Below, piece after piece: positions 13,001-25,000 of a stretch of DNA of 64,000 bases; the stretch's first letter is position 1, and each line of letters begins with the position of its first letter. The stretch comes from Haliclystus octoradiatus (lineage: Eukaryota; Cnidaria; Staurozoa; Stauromedusae; Haliclystidae), in NCBI GenBank assembly GCA_916610825.1, contig OU744451.1, forward strand, positions 10,290,989 through 10,354,988. The letters are read 5' to 3'. The position numbers and the translations under genes were made by a program. The notes beneath the pieces are model-generated. The model saw only the letters and a list, made by a program, of their open reading frames with translations. It was not told the origin of the DNA and did not search any database.

Positions 13001-16000
13001 AACAGCCAAAAAGTTTCATTTTCACATTACCATGATGCATGCAAAGGTGGAACGCATTACTTATATAACTTGGGAAATCCAAAGCAGTCCGACTTTTGCG
13101 GGCAGTTCTGACAACATTGGATAAGATATAGAACGAACGAGGAATAACATAGTTTGACTTGCTCAGGTCTCATATATTTTTATGATCATATAATTACTGT
13201 AGTATTTTGGTAAATCAGATATAGATACAGGCCTTACAGCAGAATATCGAAAATCTTACCAAAAGACAGATACAATTGAAGATTGACGTCGAAATTATAT
13301 GATGACGACAGACGAATTAAAAGATAATTTAGATACAAGTAAAATGTCAGCTATGAGCATGGAAATGTGCGCATATATATCACTTAATTATAGTTAAGAT
13401 ACACCATGAAATGGCTGTCTTGGTGACAATGCATGTGGGTGCCTGTGAGGTGAATCAAACACTTTTTCTATTTAAATTTTATATATTGTTTATACTTACT
13501 CCATATTTTACAACAAGATGTTCACCTAATTGATGATATAGGCTTGACAGATGGTGAATTTGCTAAAATTATAATGAAGTTTGAAATGTTTGAAATTGAA
13601 ATTTGATGCGAATCAGTAGATACAGCTATATGATGGAAATGACAACATGGAGATGCTACGTTTAGCTATCTGATCCCATATGTATCCTAATTACTATATC
13701 AAACACGAAAGCATACAAAATGTCAATTTTTAAAGTTAGACACGTTGACTCTTTTATATGTTATGCTGTTAAATGAGTTTTTAGCAGAAGTGTTTTGACA
13801 ATTACCGATCTCATGTCTAGAACAGTCGATCTCAAGACAAGCTCAAATTCTAACGGTCCCTATAGAAAATGGAGTACTTCATCTCATTCTCTAGAAAAAC
13901 GAGATTAAAACGAGAATTAACCATCTTTTCTACAGCGATCGGCAGGCGCTTGATTTATTGCAGTTAATTGAGTTTTTAGTTACACAAACATATGTTCCTT
14001 TTAGCAATTGACAATAGTAACAATGAAGACAGACAAGAGTTAATATAGAAATATTACCATACATGTTAAATACAGTCCTGTCAATGTGCCCATCGTATAT
14101 TGTTCATAACGAAGTATCTCACCTCTTGTAGCCTATAACTGGTATCTGGTATAATGCATAACTCCTTCAACACGTTCATTTTACCAGGAGATGATACACC
14201 ACAAGCTAATATCGGTATAATAGGGATTGGAAGCCTGTATTTTAAATGCTCGATGTCCTGTCAAACATAAATGAAAGAAAGAGATGGAATCAAGGAATGA
14301 TGGAACTATATAGTACTTCATTAAGGAAAATACTGATTAAGAAGAATTAAACTTTGTAAATTCAATCACATTTATGTTAATTGATTTTTCTAGATTATTT
14401 AGCTTTATTGGTGGTAAAACATCAACAGATCGCTCGATGCAGATGTACAGAGTGAGCAATATGAAATATAGTATATGTATAGACGAAGATGATGTCTAAT
14501 CTTTGACTTTATTTTTATAGTATAAAACAAATAATTACATTAATCACATTACATTATAACATTACATTTATCATATATAATACCATTGCAAGAAAAGCAA
14601 GATCATAGCTATACCAAACAGAAAAAAAAATACGAAAAACTAATATAATTTCTTATCAAAGAGTTACTTTCTCCAGCAGTCCGAGTAGATACTCTAGGTT
14701 CTTTTGGTAACAACGAGGCAAAAGATATTTTTACTGATTTTTAGGCTAAGAAGTATACACACAGGTTTTAGAAAAGCAAGTTGTATATACCAACCTCTCC
14801 AAAAATTTCCTTTGATATTCTTTGAAATAAATGCATTCCTTTATGATTAGCCATTGCGGTATTCATAGTTGATGATAGCAGATAACACGCATATGACATC
14901 GATATCATATTATCTTCTATCGTTGTATCATCATTAATGCAGTCATGGCATTGATTACGAGATGACATATTAATACCTTCTACTTCCGTTGGTGAGCTAG
15001 TAACATTTTCTTTTGATGAAATTGATTCTTTGTAATCCTCCTTCCATGTTTCAAACACATGACTGCAAGAGAAACGAATCATAATTTCCTCATGTAAAAA
15101 TACTGATGTTTACTTCGGACGTTAGGCTGATGTCAAGGAATTTTGTGGTGAATTGAAACCCTCAATACTGAAAGATTTTGATCCCACGAAGGCTAGCCTG
15201 ATGTTGCATATATGGCAGAGAGACAGAGCGATCTTTTCTATAAATATATCCCGCTAGTAAAACATGAACAAGGATAACCATATCCAATATCTTGGTATAT
15301 ATTTACATAATTAATCCCCGAATTATTCATTCCTTTCATTTATATACCTTAGCCTTTTGTTTATATCTTCGTTGTCATCTATATTGACCAAATGCAATGC
15401 TTTGCTTAATTTCTCAGTTACAAACTCTTTGAAATTCTTGAAATTGAACTTCACATCTTTTGGTAGTTTTGATAACAGATTTGTTCTTGATACATTGGAT
15501 TTCTTATCTCCTTTGCTCTTGCCATCCTTTCCACCGCCTGGCGTCTTGATCAGACGTAATTTAGGTGTGGCAGATGCAGGTCTATTTTCAATGCCTGACT
15601 TTGAAGTTATAATGGTCTAGAAATCAAAATTATCACCTTCAAGAATATCACAATCGAGTAGAAAGTGAATCAACTCACAAACGAGTTGATTTGCTTTATA
15701 CTTGAAATCTCGAGTGTGCCAATGAAATTCATGTATTGGACCAAAGGCAGTCAATGATGTTTTCTCAAGGTAATGGGCATAATGGCTACTTCATAATTTA
15801 CACCGTAATAAGCATAAATTAGGCTGAGTATTATGAGTAAATCAGAGTAGTAGAATTTCACAACAGACAGAGAAAGCAAAACACTTGCAGGAACACTCTT
15901 GTGATAAAATACTGTATAACATTATCCCCATCATTGAATACATGAATGTTGTATTAATTGTCACCTTGTGGTTCTATTGCACATAAGTTTACTATAGATC

Positions 16001-18258
16001 CCGTCTCTCCTTAGATATTTTTTGGACGGGGGTATGCCATTTTCAGAAATCGAGGAAGACGATAGAATTTCACAGCAGACCGAGACTATAAAATTTTCTA
16101 ACATTGCAGAAGAGTACTTTGAAACCTGCTCCATGAAATGGCAAACGCGAGTGCTGAAGGTTTAACGCATGATGATGGGTCTTACAAGTAAGGGAGCTTG
16201 CATAACTTTGAAATTTCATGTTTCTAGGGCCAGAGACAAAGGAAACACTTGAAAGTTTAAAAAACGCTCCAAATTGATAACTCAAATTTCAACGGGAATC
16301 TGGCAAAAAATTAGCCTTCGTTGCAATTCATTCACGAAAAATTCTGTGAATGAATTGCTGTCTGTGAAGCAGATTAGGAAAATATATATATAGCACTTCC
16401 ATGTCAGTAGTGCAGTATAAGCAGTGAAATTATAGGACCTTCGCACAAGGCAGGTCCCCGTATAAGATATGCATGAAATTCCTCCTTTGTTATATAGAAG
16501 GAAAAAATGGATTCAACCTCATAGTCTTACCTTTCTTTTTCCATGGATGATAACATCGAGTTTCAATTGTAATGATTGATAACCAAATGGGCTGAGGATA
16601 TCTGTGATATTTATCTACCATGAGATATTGAGATATAGAACATATAAATTATGAAATGAAGAGCAGGCTATTATACAAACGGCTTTTCAATCATGATCTT
16701 GCCAAGGCACAAGAAGAAAATTATAAACTTAGAAAAATTATTGTATAACAAATAAATAAAAGATAATGAAATAAAGAAAACTATATCAAAGCGATGATTG
16801 ATTTTATTTCTCATTTGTTTCCCTATTCCAGAAGTTCTGACGTTTCTCTATATTACGCAAAACTGCGGATAGCACTGTAATAGGAACAATTGACCGAATT
16901 ATGATAAACTCCGTTCAACGCAACCAACGATAGTATATTATTCTACATCGTAGCAGCATATAGGCATTTTCAGGGTCTGATCCGGGTCATGATGTCTAAT
17001 ACACCTCACACAGGAACAGGGTTATATAATTCACGTTTACAAAATACAATATGTATGTCACACAAGTGCGTAATACGATTTATGAATTCTCAAACTGACA
17101 AAGAGGTACCTGCGTTGTTGGGCAGAATTGGAGTTTCGGCTGAGTTAGTTTTAACTAAATGCTAGATTAATACAGCCTCTTTGCTTGAAACATTGATTGA
17201 AAGAGCTAGGGACGGGCTCCACGTGACCATGACGTGACAGACACGGGAGAATACAGCAGTTCGGATGGATAATAGTCTGTCTGCCGACTAAAACCTATAT
17301 TACACTTTCTCCAAGATAGGTTTTAGTCTGCACGCAGGCTAATGGATAATCAATGGTACGAAAAAGATAATTGATTGTTACTGACGTGTTCAGATGATAA
17401 ATAGTACTTTGAACATACCTTTGATAAACAGAGGGGAAGCGCTTTTGACGAGAAATAATCAGACTAATGAAACAACAGAATAATTGTTAATATAATTAAT
17501 CTCCAAAGGAGGAATAACTCGCAGTAGTTAAATCATAACAATAACAAGATGACATTCGACATTGCAGTTTAATCAAGTCTCCTTTCATTGCCTGTCAAAT
17601 TCCATTGAAAAAATATATCATACCATACACTATCCTATTTTCTAATGATTGACACAGTATTGTAGCATGTCATTCTGGAAACCCTCATGGCCATTGATAC
17701 ACTTAACACATACTGTATGTATCATCTTGCCATACACATACAGTGCTGCATCTCCACTCTGAAGGCACACTAAGTAGGTCCACATGCCCACAAGGGGATA
17801 AATCCCACAAGTTCTAGATATGTTCCAGAATCAATGGCAATTTGTTTTTACTTTAGAAGGTGATACAAATTTATAATACATGATTCGAAGTGTTTGTGGT
17901 ACATCTATCGTGACAATTGACAACTATACTAGCTGAGTCCATCTTTAAAAGAACGAAAGTAATCCCGATGAGCTGTTTTCGTGTCAAAACGATATCGTTT
18001 TACATTCAGAGTCTCAGCTCTCTCTCGGTCATTCAGTGGTATATCGTGACCGTAGTATAGGCTATCTAATCTTGAATAATTCTCGTGAGGCATTCGTCAA
18101 ATACTAACCATAAAACCAAACACATCAGACGGCTTATCCAAAAACATGTCATTCAATAGCTTTTCAATGCATCCAGGAACATTATTTTCACTGTAATAAC
18201 GAACTGCATCACGTTTCGTCTCCAAAGAAGGAGCCATCCTATTTACTTCAACCGCCAT
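10030..18258 (-). CDS. ENO4: Enolase 4 homolog, complete, 11 exons
   Basis: Exons: 18258-18109, 16614-16531, 15616-15348, 15062-14795, 14257-14123, 13562-13500, 12868-12701, 12106-11984, 11587-11371, 10881-10811, 10227-10030. All have AG/GT borders and compatible phases, giving 1,746 bp (581 residues; human ENO4 is slightly longer). Matches to ENO4 include YYSENNVPGCIEKLLNDMF in exon 1, SSPGKMNVLKELCIIP in exon 5, YNIVAIIDPL in exon 8, SLRCQLSGKCYV in exon 9 and ITIEEELISLNKLN in exon 11. Classical enolases have IEDPF where this protein has IIDPL, so a metal-binding Glu is replaced. The SHRSGE motif with catalytic His is also changed, while the Lys in FIKVG is kept. ENO4 is a sperm flagellum protein in mammals, and enolase activity here is doubtful. 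The ATG sits in AAGATGGCGG. Confidence 0.93.
17274..17340. mobile_element. Tiny foldback element with ~9-bp target duplication (ENO4 intron 1)
   Basis: Inverted arms GACTAAAACCTAT and ATAGGTTTTAGTC enclose a short loop, and the right end is CTGCACGCAGGCT. ATGGATAAT flanks both sides (17265-17273 and 17342-17350). The ends resemble those of the 85-bp hairpin at 18397-18481, so the two look like one family. A target duplication of 9-11 bp is typical of Mutator-like elements. Confidence 0.65.
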
Positions 18259-18290
18259 CTTTGCAGGATGCCGTTGCCATGGATAATAAA
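18256..18290 (-). promoter_or_regulatory. YY1-like start context and near-consensus X-box at ENO4 start
   Basis: The start codon lies in AAGATGGCGG, matching the YY1 motif that commonly overlaps start codons of genes with very short leaders. At 18273-18286 the plus strand reads GTTGCCATGGATAA, which fits the RFX X-box consensus (GTHNYYATRRNAAC) at 12 of 14 positions. An upstream ATG inside the X-box opens an 11-codon overlapping frame. RFX control would suit a flagellar gene, but this is inference. Confidence 0.45.
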
Positions 18291-18396
18291 CGCCGCGATT
18301 AACTCCCAAGAGAGGCCATGGCCATAACTGGCTTGACGATCACCTAGCCTGCGCGCAAACCAGACGGGATAATATTGCTTACTTAAACGGTCACCT

Positions 18397-18481
18397 AGCC
18401 TGCGCGCAGACCCAAATCTTTTTTTTATGATTAGTAGTTTCCTACTAATCATAAAAAAAGATTTGGGTCTGCGCGCAGGCT
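18397..18481. mobile_element. 85-bp near-perfect hairpin insertion with 11-bp target duplication
   Basis: Arms of about 41 bp starting AGCCTGCGCGCAGACCC form an almost perfect palindrome around TTTC; the only difference is a T-run of 8 against an A-run of 7. AACGGTCACCT flanks both sides (18386-18396 and 18482-18492). A second partial copy of the motif, CACCTAGCCTGCGCGCA, lies just downstream toward ENO4 at 18341-18357. The whole sits 140-225 bp upstream of the ENO4 ATG. Confidence 0.8.
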
Positions 18482-18492
18482 AACGGTCACCT

Positions 18493-19048
18493 GGCTCCAG
18501 CGTCCACATAATTTTTCAAACTCAGTGTGAATAAATAATTAGATTTTACGTGGATTCTTCAATAACAAATATTTAGAAGTAATAGGAATAAACCGAAACA
18601 TTTACTCAATAAATGATGATCATTTATCAGACTTGATCAATGAGATTGGATCTGTTTCAATAGTCTAGACTCACTGTTTAACAATTTCCGGTTTACAGAG
18701 AGACTGCAAGCAAGCAACACATTCACAGAAAGGGCATATGAACAATGAACCAGTCACCAGATCCAATATGATGCTTCTATCCCACATCTATCGATTACCC
18801 CTCCCAAATACAATTAGTATCTTGGAAAAACTCTAGGAATCAAGAAAGAACAAGCCATATATAATGATTGTACTGTGCCTATAAATATATTTGAAAAGAC
18901 AACCCTTGTCCAAATTTAAAATAAAAAATATATACATTTTTGTACAGGTTTGAACGATACTTAATATAATTGAATTGCAAAAAGCAACAGTATTAACAAG
19001 ATGTACAATATGTATTATTTACAGTATTTAACAAAAAAGTTCTTGGTT
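18493..19048. other. Spacer between ENO4 upstream region and membrane-protein gene 3' end
   Basis: AT-rich DNA with no recognisable exon. It must contain the 3' UTR of the minus-strand membrane-protein gene, but I see no canonical AATAAA signal in the first 150 bp after its stop. Confidence 0.5.
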
Positions 19049-22000
19049 TCATTTCATAGCAATAAAACTTTCTTCTTTCAGCTTCCAGTTTTTGATAAAA
19101 AGAGTCCACGTGAGATATACAGTCAAAACCAAGAGAAGTATGGCTAGTAATGATAATATCTGCAAAATATGTCAAGGAATGTCGTATAACCAATTTAGCA
19201 GTTTTTGATATAATCAGCAGTGATAATTGCCAAGGGCTTCATTTTACAAGTAGGAAAATCTGAATAGACAAGCTTCAAACCAAAAATTTAGTTCCTGGTA
19301 AAACAAAAAGGTGGAAGGGAAGGGAACGTGGATTCAAACAATAAACAACAACAACGATTCATTTGATTATTGGATGATTGCGCCAGCTCACCATCGATCA
19401 GTAGGTTGTATTTAATGTAGAAAATTGCATGCCCAAGTTCAATTTGGAATTTCTTACTGGGGGCACATGTTGTTCATTGTACCATGGAATATTCATGATG
19501 TCAGGCAGTTTATATGTGATCCTCTTTTAATCTTATGGAGCATGAGATGTTTGAAGCATGTTTGAGCATGACATGACATTTAGTGTTGTGCCATAAGTAG
19601 TTATACACGTTCAGGACAGTTCATTCTTCATAATAAAGAAGAGAAGTTCATTTGCAAATACTGTGCACACCCTAGACATGGTTAAACACTAATTGAAAGG
19701 ATACTGCAGCATAAGCAGGTCTCCATTGATACTTTTTGGCTGGATATTTAACTCTTTTACTACACCATGAACGATAAGGCAGTCCATTTCTGTGAACAAG
19801 CTCTGTTGACTTCCAACCTTCTTCACATATGCAAAATGAGCCTTCCTGTACACCATGATTACAATCAATTTCCATCTGTAGAGTATAAAATATTTTCAAT
19901 CACATTTGAAGATTATTCACAATTGCAGTTGTAATAGCAAAGTGCTTATCCTTGTTTGGCGGCAGAGGTTTGCTTCATATTCTTTTTATATTGGATTGTA
20001 AAAGGGATGTGTAGGAATACTGATCAGGAATCAAAATATGGTTTCTCAAAATGCTGATTTAATACTTGAACGTGAGCTACATGGTTTTATAATACAGTCA
20101 GGTTTGTCAGAAAAGCAACTTCTATGCAGTGGTCACATGTAAAAAGTGGTCACTCTTGTCAGGTCCAATTTAGTGTTATCTATTGAATTAGCCCTGTATA
20201 TAAAGGTCACCTGCATAAAGTGGTCAATATACTCTTAAAGTTGGATGTTATAATAAAATAACAGAAGTACGCTGTTACAAAGTTGTTGCAAATTGAAACC
20301 CGTACTGTTGCTACTGATTTTTCATTTGAACTGTTTCACAAGTAAGCATTTTTCAAAATTCATTCAAAATGATCATTGCTAGTAGATTAAGGATTTTAAA
20401 TAATTTGTTTCGAAGGAAAAGTGGTATCCATCAATTAGCAGCCTAACCTTTTCAGGATTTGTTAGCCTTTCATGTAAACTTTCTTCTTTAAGTACTGGTT
20501 TTGCACCACGTTGCTTGATGATTTCATTGTCTTCTTTCGTATCAGCTGTAACTAAACTTTTACAACGATTATTCACAATATCAAATGCCTATTGAACGGA
20601 AGAAAAAGAGACATACATAAATGGTTACACTTATACAGAGTAACTTATGTAAAGTGCAAGTCCAAATTATTCAAGATTATGATTGCAATTATATAAAATG
20701 TTTTAACCAGAAAATAGTTTCCAGCGTTAAAAAAGTTGAATTAAGATAAATGGGAATTTCACCAATACGAATTGCACTTGAAGAGGGCAAAGATGACAGG
20801 CTTTCATATTTTACACATTAAAAGTATTTGAGATTAATACATTATTTAAACATTAATTCAATTTCCACTCAAAATTGTGTAAGCATCTTACAATCAGTGT
20901 TGTGAGTACTCGTTACAAGAGTAACGCGTTACTTGGTACTCGTTACTTTTGAAGTAATTTTAGAGGTAATTAATTACTTTTTCGAGGAAAGTAATAAGTA
21001 AGTAATTAATTACTTTTTCAAGTAACGGGTATTTGCAGCCATAAAGTAATTGACGTTACTTCCCGATTACTTTACGAAATAATTTATTCCCGATTTATTT
21101 ACAAAAGATTTTTGTTTTGTTATTATGAAGTAGGTATAAATGTTTCCAGTGCGATATTGTTAAGCCTGTCACTGTGGAAGTCCCAAATGATTTGAAATGA
21201 TTGTTGTTTGTGTGAGTTGGTTATTGTTTTCTAGATGTTTTTGATTTTGAAATTATATTAGCAGCGGCAAGATTTTCGAAATAAACTATTTCATTGTTTA
21301 CATAGAATTTATTCGTCACGCCATTTGACACTTCCATTGTTCAAAGATGAAAATGTCAACACATTTGGAGCTGATGAGAAAAACACGCAAACGTTTTTGA
21401 CTTATGAATTTATAATTTGATATTTCATCGATGAAAAACTCGTAATCTTTGCAACAATGTTTCGCTAGAAAAAATCATGTTAAAACACAAAAATTGACAC
21501 TGAGATCAATCACATTAATTTCACCAAACTGTTCGGAAAAAGTTTATTTATTTGATAATTTGTTTTTTCGGTTACAACAATTTGTTTTTTTACCTGCGTA
21601 TATTTATTGTTTGGTCGTTCAATAAGTTTTGAATATTTCGATGTTGTTTGACCATGATTCAGCTAGACAGTAAACATATTACAATAAACGCTTCCTGTCT
21701 AGCCTAAAATACATATAATTTTGAAGAAATGTTTTGATAAATATTCCAAAAATAACAAAGCAATTAGTAATCAATTACATTTACGGCGAAGTAATTAGTA
21801 ATTTGTAATTAATTACTTTTCTCGGAAAAGTAATTAGTAATGTAATTTTTGAATTTTTGATGAAAGTAATTTGTAATCTAATTAATTACTTTTTCAAGTA
21901 ATTCTCACAACACTGCTTACAATGTTTAGCTTTGACACAAAACACTTGAATGTTACTAGGCTATTGAAAAAAAGCAGGATAGACACACACTTTATTTTAA

Positions 22001-25000
22001 AAATGAATATATATAAATATATTATTAGATGTTATCAAATAGTAAAGAACATAGTGCTCAATGTCATAAATGGCAGAGCTGTAAATAATAATAATAATAA
22101 TAGAAATAGAAAGGAGTCAGAGACCACACATTCTTATACTGTTACTTTTAAGTTTCATGCTTTTATAGCAATCATCAGACAGAAATGAACTATTAATATT
22201 TCTGTCTGATGATTGCTATAAAAGCATGAAACTTAAAGTAACAGTATAAGAATGTGTGGTCTCTGACTCCTTTCTATTTCTATTATTATTATTATATATA
22301 AATATATATTAGACTAGTCCAAAAAACATGAAAGTTTGAAATGTTATCGGGCCCATCGATTTTCTTGTTCAGAATGCTTTGAAAATAAGTTGTGCACAAA
22401 TTTTATTGTAATTTGATATTGGGAAATGGGGTCCCAAGGCCCCTCTAAATTAATATAACTCGAGAAAGTCATTCTGTTGAACGGTGACTGTTTTATAGAC
22501 ACAATATGTTGTTAACTTGTTATCAAAATACTCATTCTTGCTACGGCCGCTTTATTCAGATGGCAGAAATATTACTCAGAAATCTGTTCATTTTGTTCAA
22601 CTCGGTTAAAATTTATAACAGAACTAGCTGCCATTTGGGAAATAAAACTTCGGAAACAAAGCCTTTGACATTGTTCAACTTGATTTACGAAGGTAATTAC
22701 TTGAATCTCAAAATGTTTAAAAATTATTAAAGAGATATATCCCTTGCTACGTGCCAAAGAAATAACTCGATGTCTTCATAAATGCAAGCTTGAACATTTA
22801 ACCGCTCACATGTGACTTCCGAAAATGTATTCGTAAAATTCTTCGAACTTTATCATCGTTCGAAGTTTGGAACAGTTGATTGCTCGTGCTTCACCGTTCT
22901 CCGTGGCCTAAAATTTATTAGATGTTTTATAAATTCAAATATAAATCGATGAATATGAATATGAATATAAATTAGAATCGACATACGAATATATGCAATA
23001 TCTTTGTTCGATTTCCAACGTTTTATTCGAAACTATATCTGAACTTTATTCGATGTTTTTTTTATCTAAATAATAACGACCGTAACAATAATGAATATCT
23101 CAATAACAACATCAATATGATCTGAAGCTCTAAAACAGTCACCGTTCAACAGAATGACCTTTTTGAGTTACAAAACTTTTTTCAAACTACGATATCAACA
23201 GCGGCGACAGCTTTCACGGAAATATTTTCAGATTGACAGCAGACACTTGTAGATTAATCCTTTTTCACAGCGGAAGCCCCATTTGTTTATGTATCGTATT
23301 CAACCCCATAGTTTTAAGGCAATGATAAAGATTCAAACATTTAAATTAATAAATTCAGATTATTCAGACCATTACCTCAACGACCATGTGAGCAAAATTT
23401 AGAATATGTTTTCACAAAGATGAGGTATTTGCATTTGAAAAATATCAGGGTTTTCCCCATTAACTTAACGTATTAAGTTAGAGGGGCCTTGGGACCCCAC
23501 TTCCCAATGTCAAATTGCAATAAAATTTGTGCAGAACTTATTTTCAAAGCATTTTGAACAAGTAATCGATGGGCCCGATAACATTTCAAACTTTCATGTT
23601 TTTTGGACCAGTCTGATATAGGCCTATATATCGGCCAATTAAAAGTTGAGATGCAGCGGAAGATAAAAAGGCATTATCTATTTGAAAACAGTATATTTGG
23701 TACAATAGCATATGCCAGTCAGAATAATCTTACCGTTGTTGGTAGATTTTCCTCATCCAATTTGGTTATACAATAGGCGGCAGGCTCACATTGGCCAATG
23801 TCATGACGATAGAAATTACGATGACCATTATACTTTAGAGCACAATCAACAGGAGTACAAAAACTATCAGGATCCTGGAAACAGTAACATGTAAACATTT
23901 TGTAGTTTATAAAACCAAAACCTATTATTTGGACGATGTATGATTGATATGGATTAATACCCACTAAGAAAATTTATGCTAAGCAGGGAATGAGTCATAA
24001 ATTAAGAAGATGCCAAATTTTTTGGCATCCAAACAATGACAACATAAATACACAAGTTGAGATGCAACACAAGATAAAAAGGCACTTTTACAAATAAAGC
24101 ATTTCATCGGTCTTTCCTTGAATCATGGTTAGATAATTCTGTTGGACCTTCCAATTTTCAAACAAGATAGAAATGATACAGGGCCATAATTACCTGATCC
24201 ACGCTTTTACATTGCCCTCGTACCGTCATCTGCTTAGCTAAATTACAAGACAAAACATCAAACATTAAATATAATAATAATACATTGTTTTTCAAATGTA
24301 GCCAAATCATTGAGCTTCTTATTAGGTAATGCAAGGTAAATTCATCTAATTTAGCAAATCGGTGTGACACGTTATGGCAAATGAGAAATTATGCAGACAG
24401 TAGTTCAAACTCATCTATCAGATGAAGGACTTTTAAACATTGGGAAAACCTTATGAAAATATCAAATTATATCTCGGACAATTCTTCCTTTCTGTCAAAT
24501 AGTCATCATGCATACTTTTGATTTAGACTTACGTAGCTTTGATCGTGGTGGCAAAGGATCAGTAGTATCAAATTCCACTATATGATGTAGTTGATGACCT
24601 TGATCATTGACTAATGTAAACGAACAAGCGCCAAGGCGATCTAATGGATACTAAAAGAAAAGGAGATATTGTTAATGCACCTATTGGATTCCAGAACAGA
24701 GAGGCTGAAAATTGACAATGTAGTACTTCAACATATGTATCAACATATGTAATGTAATATGGCATAGCCAGAGGTAGAAAATGTTGGGACCACTGGGACC
24801 GGTGGACCGGCGGTCCCAGGCACAATTATTGAACAATATAATTCCTGCAGGCACATTTTTCTAAAATCTAAAAGTATTCTGAAGCTATCAATAATTCATA
24901 AAGTTTATTAATGAAACCGAATTAGAAGAGCATAAGGATGAAACTATTTGCTACGCATAAATAAAGTATTTTTAAATTGCTTGGCAAAGAAAATTTCCAG

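Noticed and set aside
15357-15620. 87-codon plus-strand frame
   Set aside because: Antisense of ENO4 exon 3.
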